DNA of 7,213 nucleotides from Bacteroidales bacterium (GCA_012841425.1 DUUR01000094.1:1-7213); one strand, 5' to 3'; positions 1 through 6,717 are shown, counted from the first letter of the stretch. Program-made: numbers and translations. The notes: generated by a model from the sequence alone, not told the origin.

Positions 1-884
1 AGCAGAGGCGACCAAGTATTTTTATGACCGTTTTAAAAAACATTTCTCGTCCTTATATATTCCGTAAAAGTCTACAAATTGTAAGAGATAAAATTAAAGA
101 AATACGTCCTGATGCGGTGATTAACTTTTATGAGATGATTACCGGTATGGCATATGAGATTTATAAATTCGACAAGAGGTTGAGTATACCAATGATATGC
201 ATTGCTCATCAGTATGTGTTGCTAAATAATAATTACAAAACTACCGCCGAGCAGGATGTGAAATATTATTTACTGAGCATGGTTTCCAGAATAACTTCTA
301 ACCGCGCATCTAAAATACTCGCTCTGTCTTTTAGAGATATTCCTAACTCAGGAAAAATTGTTACCATGCCTCCATTATTACGATCGGAGGTTTTTGAAAT
401 AGAACCTAAAGAGGGCGACTATATTCATGGGTATATGCTTAATTCAGGCTTTTTTGATGATGTGTTAGACTGGCATGAAAAGCATCCAGAGATGCCTCTA
501 AAGTTTTTTTGGGATAAGAAAGGTGCTGAAAAGACAACAAAAATATCCGACAATTTTACACTTCATACAATTGATGATAACCTCTTTTTGCAAAGTATGG
601 CAGGATCTAAAGCTTACGCCACCACCTCAGGGTTTGAATCTATTTGTGAAGCACTATATTTTCGTAAACCAATATTGATGATTCCTGTACACCTTGAGCA
701 AGAGTTTAATGCCTATGATGCAGGGCTCTCGGGAGCAGGAGTAACAGCTAAGAAGTTTAACCTGAGTAAACTAATAGAGTTTATCCCTGAATATAGCGCT
801 GACGAGGGGTTTCGCAACTGGGTACACAAAGCTGAAGAGATGTTTATTAAAGAGTTATGCTATAAGCCAACCGAATCTCGATAG
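1..884 (+). CDS. GT1/MurG-like glycosyltransferase, 5'-truncated by window edge
   Basis: This is the C-terminal part of a GT-B fold glycosyltransferase, probably using a nucleotide-sugar donor; the acceptor is unknown. The first ATG in frame is at 24, but the frame is open to base 1 (codons from position 3 read QRRPSIF before that Met). Family members usually have a glycine-rich N-terminal strand and about 340-350 residues, so ATG 24 is internal and roughly 60 residues are missing. Counting from that Met, residues 30-40 (DAVINFYEMITG) and the IAHQY near 60 look like the end of the N-terminal Rossmann domain. Residues 198-232 (YATTSGFESICEAL, then KPILMIPVHLEQEFNAYD) form the donor-binding signature of MurG/GT1 proteins: a Gly-containing turn, Glu209, then EQ..NA. 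There is no signal peptide or membrane segment in the visible part. The 3' end overlaps aroB on the other strand by 25 bp. Family assignment is firm; substrate is not. Confidence 0.82.
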   Translation, partial: QRRPSIFMTVLKNISRPYIFRKSLQIVRDKIKEIRPDAVINFYEMITGMAYEIYKFDKRLSIPMICIAHQYVLLNNNYKTTAEQDVKYYLLSMVSRITSNRASKILALSFRDIPNSGKIVTMPPLLRSEVFEIEPKEGDYIHGYMLNSGFFDDVLDWHEKHPEMPLKFFWDKKGAEKTTKISDNFTLHTIDDNLFLQSMAGSKAYATTSGFESICEALYFRKPILMIPVHLEQEFNAYDAGLSGAGVTAKKFNLSKLIEFIPEYSADEGFRNWVHKAEEMFIKELCYKPTESR

Positions 885-1915
885 AAATCTAATGCTTCAA
901 ATATTAGTTCTTTTTCTGCTGTCTGATCAATTTTAACATTACCTATTGCCGAAAGTAAGGTGAAGTTGATTTTATCACCTTGGTTTTTCTTATCATGCTT
1001 TGCAATTTCAAATAGAGCCTCATAATTGTCGCAGCTTATATTAAAAGCTCCGTAATTTTGTTGAATAAAACGAACTGTCTTCTGAAGTTTATCGGAGGGG
1101 AAGTTGCAAATTATAAGCGATAGGTAGAGCTCTACAATTATGCCCCAAGCTACTGCATAGCCATGTGGAATTGGTCTTTTCTGTGCAATAGCAAAACTCT
1201 CAAAAGCATGTGCAGTGGTATGGCCTAAGTTAAGTGCCTTTCTAATATTTTTTTCAAAAGGGTCTTGATCAACTATACCTCTTTTAATACCAACCGAACG
1301 GAATACCAACTCATTTAATTGATTAAAATCGATGTTATCGAGTGGGAATGATAGCAGTTTATCGAGATCGGTTGCTGAGTGTATCAAAGCATGTTTAATC
1401 ATTTCTGCATAGCCCGAAAGTATTGCTTCGTGAGATAGTGTATGGAAAAACTCTGTAGAAATTATAACCTGCTCAGATGGGTAAAAGGCTCCTATCTCGT
1501 TTTTGAACCCCGCAAAATTAATTCCCGTTTTACCGCCCACAGCTGCATCAACAGCACCAAGCAGTGTAGTGGGGATATTAATATATTTAATTCCCCTTTT
1601 AAATGTAGCAGCAGCAAAACCCCCTAAGTCGGTAACCATTCCGCCACCTAAATTTATTAGCAATGAATGGCGCGTGGCGCCATTATGTGTAAGATCTTCC
1701 CATACCTTAGAGAGATTGTCAATTGTTTTATTACTATCATCTGCAGGAATAATAATAAGTTTTGCGTCGGCAATTGAGGGTATATCTTTTATAAGTGGAT
1801 AGCATTTTAAGTGTGTGTTGTTGTCTGTTAGAATAAAAATTTTATCGTGACGGATGCTCTTTATTGCCTTTTCAACATCAATACATATGTTGCTACTCTT
1901 CATTATCTGTTGCAT
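860..1915 (-). CDS. aroB: 3-dehydroquinate synthase (AroB)
   Basis: This cytoplasmic, NAD- and divalent-metal-dependent enzyme converts DAHP to 3-dehydroquinate, the second step of the shikimate pathway to aromatic amino acids. The 351 residues are normal length for the family. The NAD-binding region shows GGGMVTDLGGF (90-100), followed by the PTTLLGAVDAAVGGKTGIN block (115-133), with Lys129 in the active-site GGKTG. The likely metal ligands are Glu171 (SGYAEMIKHAL), His232 (LNLGHTTAHAFE) and His251 (IPHGYAVAWG). HDKKNQGDKINF (307-318) is the usual C-terminal active-site motif. All expected residues are present. The start is the ATG at 1915; a second in-frame ATG at 1903 (Met5) is possible, and neither has a strong ribosome-binding site (AAAAAAGAGA lies just upstream). 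It is the last gene of the leftward operon, 23 nt after the GH3 fusion gene, and its 3' end runs 25 bp into the convergent glycosyltransferase gene. Confidence 0.97.
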   Translation of the reverse strand: MQQIMKSSNICIDVEKAIKSIRHDKIFILTDNNTHLKCYPLIKDIPSIADAKLIIIPADDSNKTIDNLSKVWEDLTHNGATRHSLLINLGGGMVTDLGGFAAATFKRGIKYINIPTTLLGAVDAAVGGKTGINFAGFKNEIGAFYPSEQVIISTEFFHTLSHEAILSGYAEMIKHALIHSATDLDKLLSFPLDNIDFNQLNELVFRSVGIKRGIVDQDPFEKNIRKALNLGHTTAHAFESFAIAQKRPIPHGYAVAWGIIVELYLSLIICNFPSDKLQKTVRFIQQNYGAFNISCDNYEALFEIAKHDKKNQGDKINFTLLSAIGNVKIDQTAEKELIFEALDFYRDSVGL

Positions 1916-1938
1916 TATCTCTTTTTTAGTAATTATTT

Positions 1939-4887
1939 TTAGTTAAGTGCTTTATATAGCTCTTCTTGGATTCTCTCTCTGATCTCCAAAGAGGAGAGAC
2001 GATTTGGCGACCTTGAAGGATTTACTCTATTTGAGAGAAATATATAAATCATATTATTATTTGGGTCTACCCAAAAGCATGTGCCGGTGTAGCCGGTGTG
2101 ACCATATACTTCAATGGGGGTGCCAGGACTGGTGGGGTTTGTTCTGCTATTACGTGGATCAGGCTTGTCAAATCCTAGGCCGCGACGACTAATACTACTT
2201 TTGGTTGTAGTAAACAGTTTAATGGTTTCTTCACTTAAATATCGTTCTCCTCCATACTCGCCTCCGTTTAGCCACATTTGGTATAGTTTGGCAAGGTCGT
2301 TTGCATTTGAGAAGAGTCCTGCATTGCCCGACATTCCTCCAAAGAGTGCTGCTCCTTCGTCATGTACATAACCAGTGAGATGCTGTTTTCGAAAAAAAGG
2401 ATCATTCTCTGTTGGTGCAATAACTTCCTCTGAAAAATATCTAAGTGGTAAATAGGTAGTAGTTGTAGCACCTAGCTTATTGAAGTAGTTGATTTTTAGA
2501 TATGTATCGATATTCAAGCCAGAGATGTCTTCAACAGCCTCTTTTAATAACATAAAATTGAGACAGCTATATCTGTATTTTCCTCTGTTGCTAAGTGGAG
2601 AGTTGATAATATCTTGAAGTAAAGCTTCGTTCATTTTATCGCTAGCATACATACCGCGGGCAACTGGCTGATAAAAGATTTCACTAGGTTTAGATGAGAT
2701 CATATTAGAATGAAACTTATAGTCTGTCCTCCCCCATGCACCTGCATATCTAGCATTATACCTCTGTGAACGTTGGCCGAATAGTGATCCTGTATAACTA
2801 TTGTTATCAATTGCAGTAGTATAGTATGGGATAAAAGATGTGAGGCCTGACTCGTGAAGAAGGAGTGTGCGAATGCGGATATTTTCTTTATCGCTACCTT
2901 TGGTTGCTTTTACATATTTGCCAATGTTGTCTTGTAGCGCAACCTCTTTTTCGTCGTAGAGTTTCATTATAGCAGGTAGTGTGGCTGAGGCCTTTGTTAT
3001 AGATGCGACGTCATATATAGTTTCTGGTGTCACATCGGGGCTATCTCCATAGTTTAAGTTGCCAAACTCTCTTTCATAGATTATTACTCCATCCTTAGCT
3101 ACTAATATTTGACAGCCTGGATATGCTCTCTGACGTACTCCCTCTAAAGCGATATGCTCGATATTTTCTAATTTTGATGAGTTTATACCAACCTCCTCGG
3201 GTAATGAATAACTCAAACGAGTTTTTGTTGTGGAAACTCCAGAACCCTCCTTAAAAGTGCCAGAGGTTACTGGAAGTTTTCCACTCATTCCAATACCTCC
3301 AAATATTCCTTGAGCTGCACTCATTTGCGCATATTCACTATTATCGTATGCGACTATAAGCGATGAGGCATTTAGGGCTGATGTTTGGAAAGCGCTTAGT
3401 CTGTATGGAGACGTGAAATTTACTAATATGGTTGTTTTTTCGTTAGCAAGTTTTTGTAATGCAGGTGAGTCTGTTATTTTATCTGTATGAATAGAGATTA
3501 TTACTATATCGAAATCTTTTAATTGTGCTAAGTTTGTTACTTCAGCTGTAGACTTAATTTGAAAGGTAGATACATCGGCATATTTTTTTAAATATGTCTG
3601 AAATTGGTTGTGAGCTGATGCTCCAACAGCTACTGAGGCAATTTTAACCTTATCAAGTTTTGATAAAGGAATATGATTATCGACATTCTTTACAAGTGTA
3701 ACTGCACCGTCGTAAATCTTTCTTTTTGTCCATTCGGCAGAAGAGGAGTTTACTTTGCTGTGTATTGTAGCCTTATCTATGGGCGTAAAATTATGAGCAT
3801 TGAGGATGTATTTATAGGAAAGTATTTTTTTGACTTTTTCTTCAAGCACAGAATTGGGAATTACACCATTTTGAACCGCTGCTTTTACTGATTCAAATTC
3901 TTTTTTTTGATTAATGACGCCTAATACGATGTCATTGCCTGCTAATATAGCTTTAACGCTTGCTTCGTTATGTGACGAAACTCCCTTCATTGCCATTCCA
4001 TCAGTGAAGGTTAGTCCTGTGAAACCCATGGACTCCTTTAATAGTTTTGTAGTAACTTCGGGAGAAAGAGATGAGGGCATCCCCTTTGTTTGTAAAGTGG
4101 GTACATTTAAGTGCCCTATCATCATTCCCGAAAGGCCTGCATTTATATATTCTTTAAATGGCAGTAGCTCCACCTGTTCTAGTCTATCTCCGTTGTGATT
4201 GATTGTAGGCAAGGTTAAATGAGAATCTTCAGATGTGTCGCCATGACCTGGAAAATGCTTCGCTACAGCCATTACACCATTAGACTCGAGACCTAATGCG
4301 AAAGCTAAACCTTTTTTTGCAACATTATTAGCATTTTCGCCAAAAGAGCGTGATCCGATAACTGGATTCTGAGGATTGCTATGCACGTCTAATACAGGAG
4401 CAAAGTTGACATGTATGCCCATTTCTTTACTTTGCCTTGCTATTTCTTCTCCATAAAGTCTAACTGTTTCATTATCACTTATTGCGCCAATAACTAGGTT
4501 TCTGGGGTAAGAAGGGGCATCTTGTAATCGCATAGAAAGTCCCCATTCACCATCGAGTGTTATCATAAGTGGAACTTTAGATATTCCCTGTGCATAGTTT
4601 GTAATGTCGGCCTGACTTGCTAGTGTGCCTTTTGAGAATAGCAGCCCACCAACTTTATAATTCTGTACGTAACTGGCTATTCTTGTTTTCCAGCTACTGT
4701 TTGGTTCAACTATAGGTATAAAAAGCTGACCAACCTTATCATCTATGGACATAGTATTATATACAGAGTCCACCCATTGTTTCATGTTTTGTTTATCAGC
4801 CTGTTTGTATAAGTTGGTTGTTACTTGCGCTGATGAAGTAACTATGAATATGCTTAAAATAGAATATAAAAATAGCGCTTTCTTCAT
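1939..4887 (-). CDS. secreted GH3 beta-N-acetylglucosaminidase (NagZ-like) fused to class C beta-lactamase-like serine hydrolase
   Basis: This 982-residue exported protein has two enzyme modules and probably turns over peptidoglycan fragments in the periplasm. A signal peptide covers residues 1-20, with cleavage likely at SSA|Q. The GH3 catalytic domain (about 35-360) has KHFPGHGDT (210-218), the acid/base dyad Asp221-x-His223 typical of NagZ, and the nucleophile Asp296 in FTDGMAM. A GH3 C-terminal-like alpha/beta domain follows (about 390-550, opening with AVTLVKN). The C-terminal module (about 565-982) is a PF00144 serine hydrolase with Ser629-x-x-Lys632 (SITK) and His930-Thr-Gly. The middle motif reads Tyr773-Ser-Cys (YSCLNF) rather than Tyr-x-Asn. 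Residues 690-760 look like a long insertion loop. This architecture of about 1000 residues is known in Bacteroidota. The start overlaps the preceding stop by 1 nt (TAATG), with AAAGGT upstream. The NagZ-like role is well supported; the serine hydrolase could be an amidase, esterase or D-Ala peptidase, and true beta-lactamase activity is less likely. Confidence 0.92.
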   Translation of the reverse strand: MKKALFLYSILSIFIVTSSAQVTTNLYKQADKQNMKQWVDSVYNTMSIDDKVGQLFIPIVEPNSSWKTRIASYVQNYKVGGLLFSKGTLASQADITNYAQGISKVPLMITLDGEWGLSMRLQDAPSYPRNLVIGAISDNETVRLYGEEIARQSKEMGIHVNFAPVLDVHSNPQNPVIGSRSFGENANNVAKKGLAFALGLESNGVMAVAKHFPGHGDTSEDSHLTLPTINHNGDRLEQVELLPFKEYINAGLSGMMIGHLNVPTLQTKGMPSSLSPEVTTKLLKESMGFTGLTFTDGMAMKGVSSHNEASVKAILAGNDIVLGVINQKKEFESVKAAVQNGVIPNSVLEEKVKKILSYKYILNAHNFTPIDKATIHSKVNSSSAEWTKRKIYDGAVTLVKNVDNHIPLSKLDKVKIASVAVGASAHNQFQTYLKKYADVSTFQIKSTAEVTNLAQLKDFDIVIISIHTDKITDSPALQKLANEKTTILVNFTSPYRLSAFQTSALNASSLIVAYDNSEYAQMSAAQGIFGGIGMSGKLPVTSGTFKEGSGVSTTKTRLSYSLPEEVGINSSKLENIEHIALEGVRQRAYPGCQILVAKDGVIIYEREFGNLNYGDSPDVTPETIYDVASITKASATLPAIMKLYDEKEVALQDNIGKYVKATKGSDKENIRIRTLLLHESGLTSFIPYYTTAIDNNSYTGSLFGQRSQRYNARYAGAWGRTDYKFHSNMISSKPSEIFYQPVARGMYASDKMNEALLQDIINSPLSNRGKYRYSCLNFMLLKEAVEDISGLNIDTYLKINYFNKLGATTTTYLPLRYFSEEVIAPTENDPFFRKQHLTGYVHDEGAALFGGMSGNAGLFSNANDLAKLYQMWLNGGEYGGERYLSEETIKLFTTTKSSISRRGLGFDKPDPRNSRTNPTSPGTPIEVYGHTGYTGTCFWVDPNNNMIYIFLSNRVNPSRSPNRLSSLEIRERIQEELYKALN

Positions 4888-5717
4888 TATTTTACCTTTT
4901 CAAGTTTAACATCAATTCGCCCTACATAAACTCCTCTACCATTCGTTTGGAAGACTAACACATCTTCTTTATCAATGTTTTTACTAATAGAAGGGGTTTT
5001 CATGTATGTATGGCTGTGTCCTCCAATAATCATATCGATACCTGTTGTTGATTCAGCCAGATTAAGGTCGGAGTTATGACCCAAGTGCGAGATGCATATA
5101 ACCATATCGCATTTATGATTTTCTTTTAGCATTTGAGCCATGTCGTTTGCTGTTTTTATAGGGTCGAGATATTTAACACCTTTATAATTATTTGCTGCTA
5201 TTAATCCTTTTGGTTGTATATTTATTCCGATGACACCTATCTTAACTCCCCCTTTTTTAATAATAATAAATGGCTTAATTAATCTATTGAGACTGGTTTC
5301 TGAGAAGTCGTAATTAGAAGAAACAATAGGGAATTTTGCTAAACGTGCAACTTCCTCCAGCACCTCTAGTCCATAGTCAAACTCATGATTACCAAGAGTT
5401 ACGGCATCGTATTCCATATGGTTCATAGACTTTACTTCAATTTCACCTTTAAAAAGATTAAAGTAGGGTGTGCCTTGTAAAAAATCGCCTGCATCGAATA
5501 GAAGTACATTTTTGTTTTCTTTTCTTACTTGATCTATATAGGATGCTCTACGCACCACTCCTCCTCTATCGGGAAAGTATTTGTCGGTTTCGGGAAGAGG
5601 CTCTATCCTGCTATGAGTATCATTTGTGTGTAGAATAACAATCTCTTTTTGAGAAAAAGAAGAGAGGCTTATTGTAAGAAATAGTGATATAATATATATT
5701 CTGAGTGATGATTCCAT
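4887..5717 (-). CDS. secreted metallophosphoesterase, catalytic half of a split UshA-type 5'-nucleotidase
   Basis: This is a calcineurin-like two-metal phosphoesterase, probably removing the 5' phosphate from nucleotides in the periplasm. Residues 1-22 form a signal peptide (cleavage near SFS|Q). The 5'-nucleotidase motifs occur in order: HTNDTH (Asp33, His35), DAGDF (Asp78), GNHEFD (Asn110, His111, Asp114), SHLGH (His211) and GGHSH (His234, His236). These give the full set of metal ligands plus the His111/Asp114 catalytic pair known from E. coli UshA, where the last ligand is Gln rather than His. At 276 residues the protein stops where the catalytic domain ends; the substrate-binding domain PF02872 is absent here and encoded by the gene immediately upstream, 12 nt away. 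The gene overlaps the next one by 1 nt. It lacks a good Shine-Dalgarno site, as is usual in Bacteroidota. Exact substrate (NMP, UDP-sugar or another phosphoester) cannot be read from the sequence. Confidence 0.93.
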   Translation of the reverse strand: MESSLRIYIISLFLTISLSSFSQKEIVILHTNDTHSRIEPLPETDKYFPDRGGVVRRASYIDQVRKENKNVLLFDAGDFLQGTPYFNLFKGEIEVKSMNHMEYDAVTLGNHEFDYGLEVLEEVARLAKFPIVSSNYDFSETSLNRLIKPFIIIKKGGVKIGVIGINIQPKGLIAANNYKGVKYLDPIKTANDMAQMLKENHKCDMVICISHLGHNSDLNLAESTTGIDMIIGGHSHTYMKTPSISKNIDKEDVLVFQTNGRGVYVGRIDVKLEKVK

Positions 5718-5729
5718 TGTATCGATATT

Positions 5730-6482
5730 TTATTCTATTATGATAATTCTGCCATCAATAGCAGATTCAATCTCATTGCCCATTCGGGTTTGCTCTTTTA
5801 CCCAGTCGATCATTATATCGCGAAGAGTGACACCTGTATTGTTACTTGAAATGGCATTAAGCAATGCGTTCATGTTATCATTTCCTTCGGCAAGGTAATC
5901 GAGTGTTACAATCTTATAGATCTGGTTATTATCTATAGGCTTATTGTCTACAGTTACACTTTTTACTTGTCTGTTTTCAATAATTAATTTCACATTTGAT
6001 GAAATTCCAGCACCACCTATGCGAGCGTAAGCATCAAACATCTTTTTTAAATCAACTCCTTTGAGATCGAGGAAGGTGATTGTGTTATCAAAAGAGTAGA
6101 TCTCGAAAAGATTGCCTATGGTAACAGTTCCTTTGGGCATAGTGGCACGATGTCCGTGAACGTTCATCACCCCTATATCTGCACCATTAGGCAGATGTTC
6201 ATCGCCATATTCTTTCATCACATCAGATGTAAGATTTGTTAGAAGACTTTCGGGACGCCTGTAGTCCATAAGGCTTGCAGAAGTGCCGATAGGGATATTC
6301 ATTTCGCTGTCTAACTGAGTTTTGTATGATAGCACCAATTTTTGAATGTGGGGGTTGGGTTTTGAATCGAAAGTTGAATCGATTTCAATTATTTCTCCCT
6401 GCATATCTACAATACGGTATTGTGGTTTGCATGAAAACAGAGATATCATTAATGCGACAAACCATATTAGTCTTATATTCAT
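5730..6482 (-). CDS. lipoprotein with 5'-nucleotidase C-terminal (PF02872) substrate-binding domain
   Basis: This is the stand-alone C-terminal domain of UshA-type 5'-nucleotidases, which binds the nucleoside part of the substrate, here carried on a lipoprotein. Residues 1-18 are a lipoprotein signal with lipobox L15-F-S-C18. The following residues (KPQYR) show no acidic Bacteroidota surface-export signal, so a periplasmic-facing anchor is likely. Family landmarks are RRPESLLTNLTSD (75-87), NVHGHR (107-112), YSFDN (129-133) and YLAEGND (196-202). Compared with E. coli UshA as I recall it, Arg112, Phe131, Asn133, Tyr196 and Asp202 fall at the spacing of Arg410, Phe429, Asn431, Phe498 and Asp504, which clamp the base and ribose. 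The usual GGxR loop reads HGHR here. The protein has no metal site and should not be catalytic alone. It is the first gene of the operon, and the catalytic partner starts 12 nt after its stop. ATG 6482 follows an AT-rich stretch without a Shine-Dalgarno site. Confidence 0.9.
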   Translation of the reverse strand: MNIRLIWFVALMISLFSCKPQYRIVDMQGEIIEIDSTFDSKPNPHIQKLVLSYKTQLDSEMNIPIGTSASLMDYRRPESLLTNLTSDVMKEYGDEHLPNGADIGVMNVHGHRATMPKGTVTIGNLFEIYSFDNTITFLDLKGVDLKKMFDAYARIGGAGISSNVKLIIENRQVKSVTVDNKPIDNNQIYKIVTLDYLAEGNDNMNALLNAISSNNTGVTLRDIMIDWVKEQTRMGNEIESAIDGRIIIIE

Positions 6483-6522
6483 ATGATTATAAATATTGTT
6501 GAGGTTCTGTTATTTTATCTTT

Positions 6523-6553
6523 CAAAAATACACCTTTTTATCTATAGTGTCAA
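6523..6553 (-). promoter_or_regulatory. predicted Bacteroidota-type promoter for the leftward four-gene operon
   Basis: On the minus strand, TATTTTTG (6530-6523) matches the -7 consensus TAnnTTTG exactly, and TTG (6553-6551) lies 20 nt upstream as the -33 element. This fits the primary sigma factor of Bacteroidota. An A/T-rich tract at about 6558-6580 sits where an UP-like element would. Transcription would begin near 6515-6518, giving a leader of about 35 nt before ATG 6482. No similarly good match was seen elsewhere in this intergenic region on this strand. Confidence 0.6.
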
Positions 6554-6558
6554 GGTGT
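6530..6558. repeat. 7-bp inverted repeat spanning the operon promoter, possible operator
   Basis: ACACCTT (6530-6536) and AAGGTGT (6552-6558) are perfect reverse complements separated by 15 bp. One arm touches the -7 element and the other covers the -33 TTG of the predicted leftward promoter. The centre-to-centre distance is about 22 bp, or two helical turns, as expected for a dimeric repressor or activator site. A match of this size could arise by chance in AT-rich sequence, so a regulatory role is inference only. Confidence 0.35.
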
Positions 6559-6623
6559 GAAAAAAAATAATAGCAAAATAGCTGTTAAATAAAGTTTTAT
6601 GTATCAAATAAAAAAAATATTAC

Positions 6624-6631
6624 TATCTTTG
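6624..6631 (+). promoter_or_regulatory. predicted -7 promoter element of rplS
   Basis: TATCTTTG matches the Bacteroidota -7 consensus TAnnTTTG exactly and is followed by GC, a frequent extension. No perfect TTG is found at the expected -33 distance; the nearest resemblance is TTTTATG (6595-6601), which is weak. The spacer is A-rich. Transcription would begin near 6637-6640, leaving a leader of about 80 nt before the L19 start, longer than needed for simple initiation. Confidence 0.6.
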
Positions 6632-6676
6632 CATCCGCTTTGCGTAATCTCTGTCGGTGAACTTCCGTTATATTGC

Positions 6677-6707
6677 GCTTTAATCTGGTTAATTATTAAC
6701 ATAAAGC
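6677..6707 (+). promoter_or_regulatory. nested hairpin in the rplS leader, possible L19 autoregulatory element
   Basis: GCTTTA (6677-6682) pairs with TAAAGC (6702-6707). Inside this, GTTAA (6688-6692) pairs with TTAAC (6696-6700) across a TTA loop, leaving an asymmetric internal loop (ATCTG on one side, A on the other). The structure ends 10 nt before the L19 start codon. Ribosomal protein leaders with a stem and asymmetric internal loop often bind the encoded protein, and L19 leaders are known in Firmicutes and Flavobacteria. I cannot tell whether this one matches a described family. The stems are AT-rich and only 5-6 bp. Confidence 0.4.
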
Positions 6708-6717
6708 ATTTAAAAAG

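Noticed and set aside
24..26. ATG at 24 as the true start of the glycosyltransferase
   Set aside because: The frame is open to base 1 and the N-terminal part of the GT-B fold is missing, so the Met is internal and the gene is cut by the window edge.
1442..1802. Plus-strand open frames across aroB
   Set aside because: They lie antisense to a fully motif-supported AroB, and their translations show no recognisable domain.
2004..2471. Short open frames on both strands inside the serine hydrolase domain
   Set aside because: They are out of frame with or opposite to the long fusion gene, which is supported by SxxK and HTG motifs; no start signal or known domain.
3673..4198. Plus-strand open frames opposite the GH3 domain
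   Set aside because: They are shadows of the NagZ-like coding sequence, and composition reflects the complementary codons.
1939..4887. Antibiotic-resistance beta-lactamase
   Set aside because: The serine hydrolase is part of a peptidoglycan-type GH3 fusion and lacks the Tyr-x-Asn motif; a resistance role has no support.
4887..6482. Frameshifted single ushA pseudogene
   Set aside because: The domain order is reversed relative to UshA, and each half has its own start, signal sequence and complete motif set, so these are two intact genes.
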